From contig DYJV01000003.1 of the NCBI GenBank assembly GCA_020722945.1, positions 5,243 to 69,242 of the forward strand: 64,000 nt of DNA, read 5' to 3'. How positions within the stretch are numbered: position 1 is the first letter of the stretch; every line of letters starts with the position of its first letter. Position numbers and translations under genes: made by a program. Positions 38,616 to 48,480 of the stretch are shown here, piece after piece. Below the pieces are notes generated by a model. The model saw only the letters and a list, made by a program, of their open reading frames with translations. It did no database searches and was not told the DNA's origin. Origin of the DNA: Candidatus Methylomirabilis sp. Lineage in GTDB: Bacteria > DYJV01.

Positions 38616-38960
38616 TTATAAACTTTTTAATGCATCATCAAGAGAATCATAACATTTTATGAGATTATCCATTGTGGTCATCTCTAATAAAACTTTGATC
38701 TTTTCATTAATGTTGCACATCTTAAAAACTCCATTTTTTCTTCTTAGCTGCTCATATATCCTTATAAGATTTCCAAGACCTGTAGAATCAATAAAATCAC
38801 ACTCTTCAAGATTCATAATAACATTAGGATTTTCCTTTTTACTCAGCCATGAAAGGATTTCATTCTTCATCTCCTGAACAAGCTCAAGATTTTGAATCTC
38901 AATGTTAAATTTAGGAGTTATTATAATCGAATTTTGGTCATGCTCTTTCTTTGTGAACAT
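38616..38960 (-). CDS. STAS-domain protein (anti-sigma factor antagonist type) 2
   Basis: A 114-residue single STAS domain with CDFIDSTGLGNLIRIYEQLRRKNG, the canonical SpoIIAA loop, and a closing MTTMDNLIKCYDSLDDAL helix. It is the better-conserved of the two copies. GGGG before the ATG gives a ribosome binding site. Partner-switch signalling is inferred from the family; the target sigma factor or enzyme is not in the window. Confidence 0.84.
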   Translation of the reverse strand: MFTKKEHDQNSIIITPKFNIEIQNLELVQEMKNEILSWLSKKENPNVIMNLEECDFIDSTGLGNLIRIYEQLRRKNGVFKMCNINEKIKVLLEMTTMDNLIKCYDSLDDALKSL

Positions 38961-39030
38961 AAAAATCCCCCTTGTTTATTATATTTTTTGGTATATATAA
39001 AAAATTTTACAAATTTCAACAAAAAATGTT

Positions 39031-39717
39031 TCATTTGAGTCTGTTTATTTTATAAATAAGTGGATCTTCAAACCCTGCATCTTTAAAGCCTTTAAGTCTG
39101 ATAAGACAGCTATCACATACTCCGCAAGGTCGCCCTATATTATCAGGATTGTAGCAGCTTGTCGTTATCCCAAAATCTACACCAAGCTCCAAACCTCTCT
39201 TTATAATCTGACTTTTCCCAAGTTTTATCAAAGGCGTGTGTATAACCACCCCTTTATCTTCAACTCCTATCTTAGTTCCGAGATTGACACTCTTTTGAAA
39301 AGATTCTATAAACATAGGTGTGCAGTCAGGATAATTTGAGAAATCAATAGCATTAACACCTATAAATATATCTGAAATATTGTTGGCTTCAGCAATACTT
39401 ACAGCATAAGATAAAAAAATAATATTCCTTGCAGGGACATATGTAGCTGGTATCCCCTCCCTATTTAACTTCCCAGCAGGGACATCAATACTTCTATCTG
39501 TAAGAGCAGAACCACCAATATCTTCAAGAGGGACCTTTAAGATAATATGCTTCTTTACACCAAAAAATTTTGCAACTTCTGAAGCTCTGGTAAGCTCAAA
39601 CTTATGTCTCTGATTGTAATCAAAAGATAGTGAAATTATATCAAATCCCAAATCTTTGGCAATCGCGATTACGACTGTTGAATCCAAACCTCCACTTGAT
39701 AAAACAATAGAGTCCAT
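39031..39717 (-). CDS. queC: 7-cyano-7-deazaguanine synthase
   Basis: A 228-residue ATP-dependent enzyme that turns 7-carboxy-7-deazaguanine into preQ0. The PP-loop is LSSGGLDST at residues 6-14, and the zinc site is in CYNPDNIGRPCGVCDSC near the C-terminus. It follows aspS by four bases on the minus strand. It complements tgt, queD and folE2 at 28.6-31 kb; queE and queF are not in the window. Confidence 0.95.
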   Translation of the reverse strand: MDSIVLSSGGLDSTVVIAIAKDLGFDIISLSFDYNQRHKFELTRASEVAKFFGVKKHIILKVPLEDIGGSALTDRSIDVPAGKLNREGIPATYVPARNIIFLSYAVSIAEANNISDIFIGVNAIDFSNYPDCTPMFIESFQKSVNLGTKIGVEDKGVVIHTPLIKLGKSQIIKRGLELGVDFGITTSCYNPDNIGRPCGVCDSCLIRLKGFKDAGFEDPLIYKINRLK

Positions 39718-39721
39718 TGTG

Positions 39722-41479
39722 CTAAATAGTGAGCTTGATAGATAGCTCTTTTAGTTGCTTTGAATCAACATCAGAAGGTGCATCAGTCATCATACAAGTA
39801 GCTTTTTGGGTTTTCGGAAAAGCAATAATATCTCTTATAGAATCAGCTCCTACAAGAAACATCATCAATCTATCAAAACCCAAAGCTATACCGCCATGAG
39901 GTGGAGCTCCAAACTGAAGAGCTTCAAGTAGGAAACCAAATTTTAAATTTGCCTCCTCCTCATTTATCTTAAGCAGATTAAATATCTTCTCCTGAATATC
40001 TCTTCTATGTATTCTTATACTACCACCTCCGATTTCTATCCCATTAAGGACAAGATCGTAAGCTTTCGCCCTTACTTTTAGTGGGTCTGATGATAACATA
40101 TCGATATCTTCATCAAAAGGCATTGTAAATGGATGGTGCTTAGAAGCATAGCGTTTCTCATCTTCGTCCCATTCAAATAGAGGAAATTCTGTAACCCATG
40201 CAAAACAAAATTCATCATCATTTATCAAATTAATCCTCTTTGCTATCTCTTTTCTCAAACGTCCTAACGACTCATTTACAACATTATAAGAATCTGAACC
40301 AAAAATAACCAAATCGTTAACTTTGAGCTCAAGTCTCTCTTTAAGAGTATCTTTTTCGTAATCAGTAAAAAACTTAACAATCGGCGATTGCCATTCACTC
40401 TCTTGGATTTTGATCCACGCCATCCCTTTTGCACCGTAAACTTTTACAAACTCTGTAAGTTCGTCAAGGTCTTTCCTTGTAAAACTTGCACCATTTGAGA
40501 TTTTGAGTGCTTTGATTACTCCACCATTTTTGACTGTGGTTTCAAAAACTTTAAAAGTAGTAGCTTTAAAAATATCTGTAACTTCAACAAGTGGAAGCTC
40601 AAATCTAAGATCGGGAGCATCCAGACCATATTTGTCCATAGCTTCATTGTAAGGTATTCTTGGGAAAGGTTTGTCAAATTTGATACCTCTAATATCTGAA
40701 AATAGTTTCTTTATCATCTGCTCCATAATGTTCATAATATCTTCAGTATCAACAAATGAAAGCTCCATATCGACCTGAGTAAATTCAGGTTGCCTATCAG
40801 CTCTCAGATCCTCATCCCTAAAACATTTTACAATCTGATAATATCTATCAAAACCAGACACCATAAGAAGTTGTTTAAAGAGCTGAGGAGATTGTGGAAG
40901 TGCATAAAATTTACCAGGGTTGACCCTGCTTGGAACAAGATAATCTCTCGCACCTTCAGGTGTGCTTTTGGTAAGGAAAGGGGTCTCTATCTCAAGAAAA
41001 TCGTTTTCATTAAGGAAATTCCTCATTATTTGAGCACTTTTGTGTCTTGTGATTAAATTTTTCTGCATAGATGGTCTTCGTAGGTCAAGATATCTGTATT
41101 TTAGTCTAAGGTTTTCTGTAGTATACATATTGTCATCAGTAGAAATAGGCGGAGTTTTAGAAGTATTTAGTAGTTCAACTTTATTCACAATAACTTCAAT
41201 TTCACCTGTAGATAGTTTGGGGTTGGTGGTGCCATCAGGACGCTTCTCAACTACCCCTTCAACCTCAATAACATATTCACTTCTGAAATCTTTAGCCTTT
41301 TCAAAAACATTGTTTTTGGCATCAGGATTAAAAAGTATCTGGGTAACTCCGTAACGGTCCCTCAGATCTATAAATATTATTCCGCCATGATCACGCCAAT
41401 TTTCAACCCAGCCACATAAAGTGACCTGCTCCCCTCTATTTGATAACTTAAGAGCTCCGCAAGTATGGGATCTTTTCAT
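39722..41479 (-). CDS. aspS: Aspartyl-tRNA synthetase
   Basis: A 585-residue bacterial-type class II AspRS. The N-terminal OB anticodon-binding domain includes LCGWVENWRDHGGIIFIDLRDRYG; the core contains FLEIETPFLTKSTPEGARDYLVPSR, FRDEDLRADRQPEFTQ (motif 2) and GIALGFDRLMMFLVG (motif 3), with the GAD insertion between. The length matches the bacterial form. It heads aspS-queC; discriminating or nondiscriminating type cannot be settled by eye. Confidence 0.97.
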   Translation of the reverse strand: MKRSHTCGALKLSNRGEQVTLCGWVENWRDHGGIIFIDLRDRYGVTQILFNPDAKNNVFEKAKDFRSEYVIEVEGVVEKRPDGTTNPKLSTGEIEVIVNKVELLNTSKTPPISTDDNMYTTENLRLKYRYLDLRRPSMQKNLITRHKSAQIMRNFLNENDFLEIETPFLTKSTPEGARDYLVPSRVNPGKFYALPQSPQLFKQLLMVSGFDRYYQIVKCFRDEDLRADRQPEFTQVDMELSFVDTEDIMNIMEQMIKKLFSDIRGIKFDKPFPRIPYNEAMDKYGLDAPDLRFELPLVEVTDIFKATTFKVFETTVKNGGVIKALKISNGASFTRKDLDELTEFVKVYGAKGMAWIKIQESEWQSPIVKFFTDYEKDTLKERLELKVNDLVIFGSDSYNVVNESLGRLRKEIAKRINLINDDEFCFAWVTEFPLFEWDEDEKRYASKHHPFTMPFDEDIDMLSSDPLKVRAKAYDLVLNGIEIGGGSIRIHRRDIQEKIFNLLKINEEEANLKFGFLLEALQFGAPPHGGIALGFDRLMMFLVGADSIRDIIAFPKTQKATCMMTDAPSDVDSKQLKELSIKLTI

Positions 41480-41509
41480 ATTTTTCCTCTCTTTTATAAA
41501 AATCTGTTT

Positions 41510-41538
41510 TTACTAAAATTTTTTGTTATCTCTGTCAA
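41510..41538 (-). promoter_or_regulatory. Possible promoter of aspS-queC
   Basis: On the minus strand a perfect TTGACA (41533-41538) is 17 bases from TAGTAA (41510-41515), 30 bases before the aspS start. The -10 box is weak. Confidence 0.35.
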
Positions 41539-41581
41539 GAAGAAAAGAGATAAATCTTTTAAATATAATACTTTTAGCAGA

Positions 41582-42016
41582 TTATTTTTCTCGTCTCTGT
41601 TCCCTTTCGATATCCCTCTTCTTTATATCTTCACGCTTATCCCGGACATTTTTACCTTTACACAAACCAAGCTCAATTTTTATAAGCCCTTTATTAACAT
41701 AGACTTTAATAGGTATTAATGTGAGTCCCTTCTCCTTTATCTTGCCTGTAATTTTGTCAATCTCTGAACGATGTAGGAGTAATTTTCTTGTTCTTGTAGG
41801 TTCATGATTATAAATATTCCCATGATTGTAAGGACTTATGTGGGCATTAAATAATAATATCTCCCCATCCTTTATATTAGCATAGCTATCTTTAAGATTT
41901 ATCTTACCTTGCTTAGCAGCTTTAACCTCTGTCCCCTGCAAAACCACTCCAGCCTCAAATTTATCAAGAATAAAATACTCAAAATAAGCTTTCCTATTAT
42001 CAGTTAATACTTTCAC
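41582..42016 (-). CDS. smpB: tmRNA-binding protein SmpB
   Basis: A 144-residue partner of tmRNA in rescuing stalled ribosomes. Conserved parts are DNRKAYFEYFILDKFEAGVVLQGTEVKA, GKINLKDSYANI, HISPYNHGN and the RKLLLHRSEI segment, with a basic disordered tail (DKREDIKKRDIEREQRREK) that enters the ribosomal channel. The tmRNA gene was not seen in this window. Confidence 0.97.
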   Translation of the reverse strand: MKVLTDNRKAYFEYFILDKFEAGVVLQGTEVKAAKQGKINLKDSYANIKDGEILLFNAHISPYNHGNIYNHEPTRTRKLLLHRSEIDKITGKIKEKGLTLIPIKVYVNKGLIKIELGLCKGKNVRDKREDIKKRDIEREQRREK

Positions 42017-42139
42017 AGATTCTGCTTATAACATTAATGAAAATTTTTCAAGATTGATTTAATAAAAAATTAGTTGAATAATGTTTACTAATTTGTTAGT
42101 TTAGATACTCTTATTAAAAAATAGGGAGTTTAGTAAAAA

Positions 42140-44758
42140 ATGGAACATTACGATTTTAACAAAATTGAGAGTAAGTGGTACAAATTTTGGGAAGATAACG
42201 GTTTTTTCAAAGGAGATGAGAACTCTCCAAAACCACCCTACTCTATTGTGATACCTCCACCTAATGTTACAGGTTCACTACATATGGGGCATGCACTCAA
42301 CAATACACTTCAAGATGCTCTCTGTCGCTACAAAAGATTAAAAGGCTTCAATGTTCTCTGGGTCCCCGGGACAGACCATGCTGGCATTGCAACTCAAAAT
42401 GTTGTTGAGAGAAATCTTGCAAACGACAAAATATCAAGACACGACCTTGGAAGAGATAAATTTATAGACAAAATCTGGGAGTGGCGGGAAAAGTATGGAC
42501 ACACTATCATAAACCAGCTCAAAAGACTTGGAGCATCGTGCGACTGGGAAAGAGAAAGATTTACAATGGATGAAGGCTTATCAAAAGCAGTAAGGGAAGT
42601 CTTTGTCAATCTTTATGAACAAGGATTAATCTACAAAGGTGATTACATAATAAATTGGTGTCCAAGATGTCACACCGCACTCTCTGACCTCGAAGTTGAG
42701 ATGGATGAAGGGAGCAATGGCTATTTATGGTATATAAAATATCCAATCAAAGATCAAACTTCCTCTCTTGTTGTTGCAACTACACGACCAGAGACAATCC
42801 TTGGAGATACAGCAGTAGCAGTCAATCCATCTGATGAAAGATACAAAGATCTTGTGGGTAAAAGCGTTATTTTACCAATAATCAACAGAGAAATTCCAAT
42901 AATAGCAGACGACTATGTGGAGAAAGATTTTGGAACAGGTGTTGTCAAAATAACTCCAGCACACGATTTTAACGATTTTATGGTTGCACAGAGGCACAAT
43001 CTCCCTTCAATCAATGTTATGACAAACGATGCAGTTATGAATGAGAATGCAGATAAGTTTGAAGGTCTTGATAGATTTGAATGCAGAAAAAAGATTATTG
43101 AAGATTTGAAGCATCTTGGAATGATTGATAAAATAGAAGATTACAAACTTGTAGTCGGACACTGTTACAGGTGTAAGAGTATTGTTGAACCAAGATTATC
43201 AAAACAGTGGTTTGTCAAAATCAAACCACTTGCAGAAAAAGCTATAGATGCAGTAAAAAAAGGTGAAACAAGAATCATCCCTGAACAGTGGGAGAACAAC
43301 TATTTTGGCTGGATGGAAAATATCAGGGATTGGTGTATCTCAAGACAGATATGGTGGGGGCATAGGATACCTGCATGGCTCTGTTCCGATTGTGGGAAAT
43401 ACTCTGTTTCAAAATCAGATATAAAAAAATGTTTACATTGCAATAGCAGTAATATTTCTCAAGAGGATGATGTCCTCGATACTTGGTTTAGTTCTGCTCT
43501 TTGGCCATTTTCCACAATGGGCTGGCCAAACAGAACAAAAGAGCTTGAAGTTTACTACCCTACATCAGTTTTGGTGACAGGTTTTGACATACTTTTTTTC
43601 TGGGTTGCAAGAATGATGATGATGGGATTATGTTTTATGAAAGATGTCCCTTTTCGCCATGTTTATATCCATGCATTAGTTAGGGACGAGAATGGTGAGA
43701 AGATGTCTAAATCAAAAGGGAATGTTATCGATCCACTTGTTGTCATAGATAAGTTTGGGGCTGACTCACTAAGGCTTACGTTATCTGCATTTGCTGCACA
43801 AGGTAGGGATATTAAGCTATCAGAGAGTAGAGTAGCTGGTTACAAAAATTTTATAAACAAAATATGGAATGCTACAAAGTTTATCCTGATAAATACTCAA
43901 GATTACAAAGATACTGAAGTAGCCACCGATAATCTTTCAATTATTGACAAATGGATACTCCATTCATTAAAGGAGACTATTACAAATTACGAAGCCTCAT
44001 TAGAAGAGTATAGATTTAATGATGCTGTTTCAACAATTTATCAATTCGCATGGTATGAATTTTGTGATTGGTTTATTGAAGCATCCAAAATAAATTTAAG
44101 TAATGATAACTCAAAGTATCCAACACAAAAGACACTGATAAATGTTTTTAAACAAATTTTACAGATGCTCCACCCATTCACCCCTTTTGTAACAGAAGAG
44201 CTATGGCAGAATTTTGATAAATCTTCAATAATGCTCTCAACCTTGCCATCAGCTTCAGATCTTGACGATTATCCTGAAGAGTTCAAAAAGATGGAGAAGA
44301 TAAAACATCTAATCAGCGGCATTAGGAATATCAGGGGGGAGTTGAATATATCTCCATCCCGTTTCTTAAATTTATACTTCTACTGTGAGGATCAAGAAAC
44401 AAATAGTTTAATACAGGAGAACAGCAGTTATATCAACAAACTTGCAAATCTCAAATTTATAAAGTTTAAAGATGGTGAGCTAACCATCAAAACAATTAAA
44501 GATATTGTTGATAAAATTGAAGTTTTTATAGATATCGAAGGTGCAATTGATATAAGTGAAGAGACCAAAAGATTATCAAAAGAGATTGACAAAACAAGGG
44601 ATGAGCTTGCAAAACTCGAAAATAAATTAAGAAATGACGATTTTATAGCAAAGGCAAAACCTGATATTGTAGAGAAGAGCAAAGAGAAATATAATGAGCT
44701 CTCTTTAAAATTAGAGAAAGCCGAACAGAGCCTTTCAAGAATTAAAAATTTAAATTAA
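42140..44758 (+). CDS. valS: Valyl-tRNA synthetase
   Basis: An 872-residue class I synthetase. HIGH is SLHMGHAL in PPNVTGSLHMGHALN, the editing domain (CP1) spans about 180-380 with TTRPETILGDTAVAV, and KMSKS is in GEKMSKSKGN. Two zinc-like Cys pairs (CPRC; CSDC...CLHC) flank the insertion. The C-terminus is a coiled coil (TKRLSKEIDKTRDELAKLENKLR) typical of ValRS. It opens a plus-strand run valS-lipoprotein-kdsD-tsaD-rsmA. Confidence 0.97.
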   Translation: MEHYDFNKIESKWYKFWEDNGFFKGDENSPKPPYSIVIPPPNVTGSLHMGHALNNTLQDALCRYKRLKGFNVLWVPGTDHAGIATQNVVERNLANDKISRHDLGRDKFIDKIWEWREKYGHTIINQLKRLGASCDWERERFTMDEGLSKAVREVFVNLYEQGLIYKGDYIINWCPRCHTALSDLEVEMDEGSNGYLWYIKYPIKDQTSSLVVATTRPETILGDTAVAVNPSDERYKDLVGKSVILPIINREIPIIADDYVEKDFGTGVVKITPAHDFNDFMVAQRHNLPSINVMTNDAVMNENADKFEGLDRFECRKKIIEDLKHLGMIDKIEDYKLVVGHCYRCKSIVEPRLSKQWFVKIKPLAEKAIDAVKKGETRIIPEQWENNYFGWMENIRDWCISRQIWWGHRIPAWLCSDCGKYSVSKSDIKKCLHCNSSNISQEDDVLDTWFSSALWPFSTMGWPNRTKELEVYYPTSVLVTGFDILFFWVARMMMMGLCFMKDVPFRHVYIHALVRDENGEKMSKSKGNVIDPLVVIDKFGADSLRLTLSAFAAQGRDIKLSESRVAGYKNFINKIWNATKFILINTQDYKDTEVATDNLSIIDKWILHSLKETITNYEASLEEYRFNDAVSTIYQFAWYEFCDWFIEASKINLSNDNSKYPTQKTLINVFKQILQMLHPFTPFVTEELWQNFDKSSIMLSTLPSASDLDDYPEEFKKMEKIKHLISGIRNIRGELNISPSRFLNLYFYCEDQETNSLIQENSSYINKLANLKFIKFKDGELTIKTIKDIVDKIEVFIDIEGAIDISEETKRLSKEIDKTRDELAKLENKLRNDDFIAKAKPDIVEKSKEKYNELSLKLEKAEQSLSRIKNLN

Positions 44759-44774
44759 GAGAAAAATTTCAAAG

Positions 44775-45503
44775 ATGTTAAAAATCAAAATTTTTTTTAT
44801 TATCACTCTTGCTATATTTATATCCTCTTGTATTGGAGTAAAAGAAGTTATCAAATACAAAACTTACACCTTCAACGAGTATATCCAGCTCCAATCACTC
44901 AAATTCAAACCATTTATAAGTGATGATTCATTTAAAGCCAAAATCAAGCTAACTCTTGCAAGCGGGAAAAGTTACTCCTTTTACGGAATGATCTACCTTG
45001 ACAGGAGTGGCAATATCTACAGAATATTTACATATTCACTATTTGGTAAAAATATAATCGACATATTTTTTGACAAAGATAAAAACTATGTTACCCTTGA
45101 AAAAGAGGAGATACTCTATGTAGTCGAAACAGACAACAAGGTTGATTCTGAAAAAAGTTTATTTTACTTCCTCAAAAATATCCTTGCAGGGATAAAAGTA
45201 GAAAATGCAATTATAGAAAACTCTTGTGTATCTGGATATTTTCAAGATTTTTATGTAAAGAGCTGTGAAATAGACAACTATAAAAAGATATTTTTCTACA
45301 AAAACTCCCAACTTGAAAAATATTTTGAATTTCCAGATGATAAAGAGATGATTTTTGAGATAGGGAGTGAAAAATTAGAGATAGAGCTAAAAGATAAGAT
45401 AGAAAATAAAGATTTTGTGAGCAATTTTCTTAATTATACAAAAAATTTTAAGATTGTTAAGCAGGAGAGCCTAAAAGAACTTGAAGATAGAATATTGAAG
45501 TAA
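44775..45503 (+). CDS. Putative lipoprotein, LolB-like
   Basis: A 242-residue exported protein. Residues 1-18 form a signal peptide ending in a lipobox-like FISSC (Cys19). The body shows an N-terminal YIQLQSLKFKPFISDDSFKAKIKLTLASGKSYSFYG segment and a YRIFTYSLFGKNIIDIFFD strand pattern that resembles the open beta-barrel of LolB and DUF4292-type lipoproteins, but similarity by eye is weak. An outer-membrane anchoring role is inferred. Its stop is one base ahead of the kdsD start. Confidence 0.5.
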   Translation: MLKIKIFFIITLAIFISSCIGVKEVIKYKTYTFNEYIQLQSLKFKPFISDDSFKAKIKLTLASGKSYSFYGMIYLDRSGNIYRIFTYSLFGKNIIDIFFDKDKNYVTLEKEEILYVVETDNKVDSEKSLFYFLKNILAGIKVENAIIENSCVSGYFQDFYVKSCEIDNYKKIFFYKNSQLEKYFEFPDDKEMIFEIGSEKLEIELKDKIENKDFVSNFLNYTKNFKIVKQESLKELEDRILK

Positions 45504-45504
45504 A

Positions 45505-46479
45505 ATGGAAAAATCAGACATCATAAATTATGCAAAAAATATCATAAAAACAGAGATAGAGGCATTATCACCACTTATCGAATCTATCGATGACAATTTT
45601 TGCAACATATTGGAAACAATACTTAATTGCAAAGGGAAGATAATACTCACAGGCATTGGGAAATCTGGATTAGTCTGTCAGAAAATATCTGCCACTTTAT
45701 CAAGCACAGGGACACCCTCATTCTTCCTTCACCCAGCAGAAGCAATACATGGAGATATTGGTGCAGTTGATAAAAAAGATATAGTAATAGCTGTATCATC
45801 AAGTGGAGAGACAGAGGAGCTTCTTATAATAATTCCTATTCTAAAAATCTTATCAGATAAAGTTATAGCAATTACTTCAAAGAGTGATTCAAGGCTTGCA
45901 AAAACTGCTGATTACCTCTTTGTCATACCAGCCTCAAAAGAGGCGTGCCATCTCAATCTCGCCCCTTCAAGCTCAAGCACAGCCACACTTGTTTTTGGAG
46001 ATACACTTGCTTTATCTCTATCTTGGTTAAAGGGTTTTAGCTACGAAGATTTTGCACTTCGACATACAGGTGGGTTGATCGGGAAGAAACTAATCCTCAA
46101 AATAGAGGATATTATGCATTCAGGCTCAGATATTCCAAAAGTGAAAGAAGCAACATTGATAAAAGATGTTATTATTGAAATGAGCAGCAAACGACTTGGA
46201 TGTGTGGGAGTATTTGACGATCAAGGTTCTTTTAAGGGTATCATAACAGATGGAGATTTGAGAAGAGCAATGGAGAAGCATAAAAATATTATCGAGTTAA
46301 AAGCAGCAGATATTATGACCATAAATCCAAAAACAATATTTGAAGATGAACGTGCACTCAACGGTCTAATTTTAATGGAGAAATACTCTATAACCACCCT
46401 ATTTGTAAAAAATAAAGATGGTGCGATAAATGGTGTGGTTCATCTACACGATCTTCTAAAATCAGGATTGAAACTTTAA
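45505..46479 (+). CDS. kdsD: D-arabinose-5-phosphate isomerase
   Basis: A 324-residue enzyme that converts ribulose-5-phosphate to arabinose-5-phosphate for Kdo of lipopolysaccharide. The SIS domain (about 1-195) has GIGKSGLVCQKISATLSSTGTPSFFLHPAEAIHGDIG and VSSSGETEEL, with the SSSSTATL region; two CBS domains follow (MHSGSDIPKV and MTINPKTIF). It indicates an outer membrane with Kdo-containing lipid. Tight packing with its neighbours (one-base gaps) indicates an operon. Confidence 0.93.
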   Translation: MEKSDIINYAKNIIKTEIEALSPLIESIDDNFCNILETILNCKGKIILTGIGKSGLVCQKISATLSSTGTPSFFLHPAEAIHGDIGAVDKKDIVIAVSSSGETEELLIIIPILKILSDKVIAITSKSDSRLAKTADYLFVIPASKEACHLNLAPSSSSTATLVFGDTLALSLSWLKGFSYEDFALRHTGGLIGKKLILKIEDIMHSGSDIPKVKEATLIKDVIIEMSSKRLGCVGVFDDQGSFKGIITDGDLRRAMEKHKNIIELKAADIMTINPKTIFEDERALNGLILMEKYSITTLFVKNKDGAINGVVHLHDLLKSGLKL

Positions 46480-46480
46480 T

Positions 46481-47470
46481 ATGCTTTCACTCGGCATCGA
46501 AACATCTTGCGATGAAACCGCTGTTGCAGTTGTTGATAACAACTTTAACATCTTAAGCAATGAGCTCTACTCTCAAATAAAGGAACATTCAGCATTTGGA
46601 GGAGTTGTCCCTGAAATTGCATCAAGGAAACATATAGAGAAAATAGATATCATCGCCAATCTATCATTAGAAAAAGCAGGGATCAAAGTAAAAGATATCG
46701 ATATAATAGCAGTAACAGTCGGTCCAGGTCTGATAGGTTCAATACTTGTAGGGCTCAATTTTGCAAAAGGTCTTGCATATGCAACTAAAAAACCTCTATA
46801 CCCTATTCACCATATAGAGGGACATATATTATCACTTCTTTTCGATAATAATTTAGATTTTCCATTTATATCACTTGTTGCTTCAGGGGGACACACTAAC
46901 CTTTTCTTAGTAAATAGTATAGGGAATTACACACTACTTGGGAAAACTCTCGATGATGCAGCCGGTGAAGCCTTTGATAAAGTTGCAAAGATGCTTAACC
47001 TTGGGTATCCTGGTGGACCTATCATCGAAAAACTCGCATTAAAAGGGAAAAACTGTATAAAATTGCCCCAATCATTCATCGTAAAGGAGAACTTAAATTT
47101 TAGTTTTAGCGGAATAAAAACCTCTGTTCTTAACTTCATAAAAAACAACAGTTTCAAAATTGAAGACCTATGTGCATCATTCCAAAATAGCATTGCAGAA
47201 ACTTTTATCTTCAAACTTCAGGAAGCATCAAGAATTTTTGGAGTTAAAAACATTGCATTAGCAGGCGGGGTTTCCTGTAACTCTTTTATCCGGAATAAAA
47301 TATCAGAATTTGCAAAGAATACAGGGAAGAAATTATACCTTCCCTCAAAATCCCTCTCCACAGACAATGCTGCAATGATAGCAGCTGCTGGAATATCAAA
47401 GCATTCAAGAGATAGTATCAACTTTCCATTTGACTTTACACTCAATGCAAAATCAAGATTAAATATTTGA
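46481..47470 (+). CDS. tsaD: tRNA N6-adenosine threonylcarbamoyltransferase
   Basis: A 329-residue ASKHA-fold enzyme that finishes the t6A37 modification of tRNA. Signatures are SLGIETSCDETAVAVVD at the N-terminus, the metal-binding HHIEGH, GGHTNLFLV, and the DDAAGEAFDKVAKMLNLGYPGGP region, with AGGVSCNSFIR and TDNAAMIA near the end. It starts one base after kdsD. Confidence 0.97.
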   Translation: MLSLGIETSCDETAVAVVDNNFNILSNELYSQIKEHSAFGGVVPEIASRKHIEKIDIIANLSLEKAGIKVKDIDIIAVTVGPGLIGSILVGLNFAKGLAYATKKPLYPIHHIEGHILSLLFDNNLDFPFISLVASGGHTNLFLVNSIGNYTLLGKTLDDAAGEAFDKVAKMLNLGYPGGPIIEKLALKGKNCIKLPQSFIVKENLNFSFSGIKTSVLNFIKNNSFKIEDLCASFQNSIAETFIFKLQEASRIFGVKNIALAGGVSCNSFIRNKISEFAKNTGKKLYLPSKSLSTDNAAMIAAAGISKHSRDSINFPFDFTLNAKSRLNI

Positions 47471-47487
47471 ATATAGAGTAACTTCAA

Positions 47488-48294
47488 ATGGACAAAACAA
47501 GATATTTTAAAAGAAGTCTTGGTCAAAACTTTCTTATTGATAACAATATCAAATCTAAGATAGTTCAAGCTCTTGAAATAAAGAGTGGCAATGAAAATGT
47601 AATAGAGGTAGGTCCTGGAAATGGAGCTCTTACAGAAAAGATAGTTTTACTTACAAATTCAGTTATACTTGTTGAAAAAGATGACTCACTTATTGATGAG
47701 CTTAAAAGTAAATTTCCAAATTTACAAATTATCAATCAAGATTTTCTTGATTGGGAATTTCCAAAAGACCTTAAAAATATTAATATCATAGGAAATCTAC
47801 CTTACAATATTGCCTCTCAGATTATATTTAAAGTATTAAGGAATAGTCAAATATTCACTAAAGCTATCTTCATGGTTCAGAAAGAGGTTGCAGAGAGAAT
47901 TACATCTAAAAATACAAATAAAGATTACTCTCTTCTTTCAGTTATATGCCAAACATTTTCCAATCCAATAAAATTGTTTAATGTTTCCCCAAACTGTTTC
48001 TTCCCCAAACCTAAAGTAACTTCAACAGTTTTAAAGTTTGAGATAAAAAAAGAGGATATCCCAGATAACTTTGATCTATTTCTCATCTTTTGTAAATCAC
48101 TATTTTATACAAAGAGAAAAAAATTACTTAACACATTGAAACAAAATCCATTTTTAACTTACAACAGCAAGTTTTTTGAATATTTAGAAGAGAATTTTGA
48201 TAAAAATATCCGTATTTCAGATATACCAAAAGATGATATTTTAAAAGCTTACAACTACTATACAAAAATTATTGATAACCCTATCTCAAAATAA
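47488..48294 (+). CDS. rsmA: 16S rRNA dimethyladenosine methyltransferase
   Basis: A 268-residue KsgA-family enzyme that dimethylates A1518 and A1519 of 16S rRNA. It has SLGQNFLIDNNI at the start, the SAM motif VIEVGPGNGALTEKI, motif IV NLPYNIASQI, and FFPKPKVTSTVLKFE. It follows tsaD by 17 bases and is the last gene of the valS run. Confidence 0.95.
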   Translation: MDKTRYFKRSLGQNFLIDNNIKSKIVQALEIKSGNENVIEVGPGNGALTEKIVLLTNSVILVEKDDSLIDELKSKFPNLQIINQDFLDWEFPKDLKNINIIGNLPYNIASQIIFKVLRNSQIFTKAIFMVQKEVAERITSKNTNKDYSLLSVICQTFSNPIKLFNVSPNCFFPKPKVTSTVLKFEIKKEDIPDNFDLFLIFCKSLFYTKRKKLLNTLKQNPFLTYNSKFFEYLEENFDKNIRISDIPKDDILKAYNYYTKIIDNPISK

Positions 48295-48445
48295 TCAAAA
48301 AAATATAGTTAAAAAATATCTTTATATAGCTATACCAAAAAGAGTGAATATTAAAATAACAAATTAATTACATATAGTTACAAAAATAACAGATATTATA
48401 CAATTTTAAGTTTTAAAATTTAAATTATAAAGCAAATCTTTTATG

Positions 48446-48472
48446 TTGAATTTTTGTTCAAAATTTTATAAT
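48446..48472 (+). promoter_or_regulatory. Probable leaderless promoter of murA
   Basis: A perfect TATAAT lies at 48467-48472, with TTGAAT at 48446-48451 (15 bases apart). Transcription would begin at about 48479-48481, on the murA ATG itself, and no Shine-Dalgarno precedes that ATG. Confidence 0.5.
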
Positions 48473-48480
48473 GCTTGACT

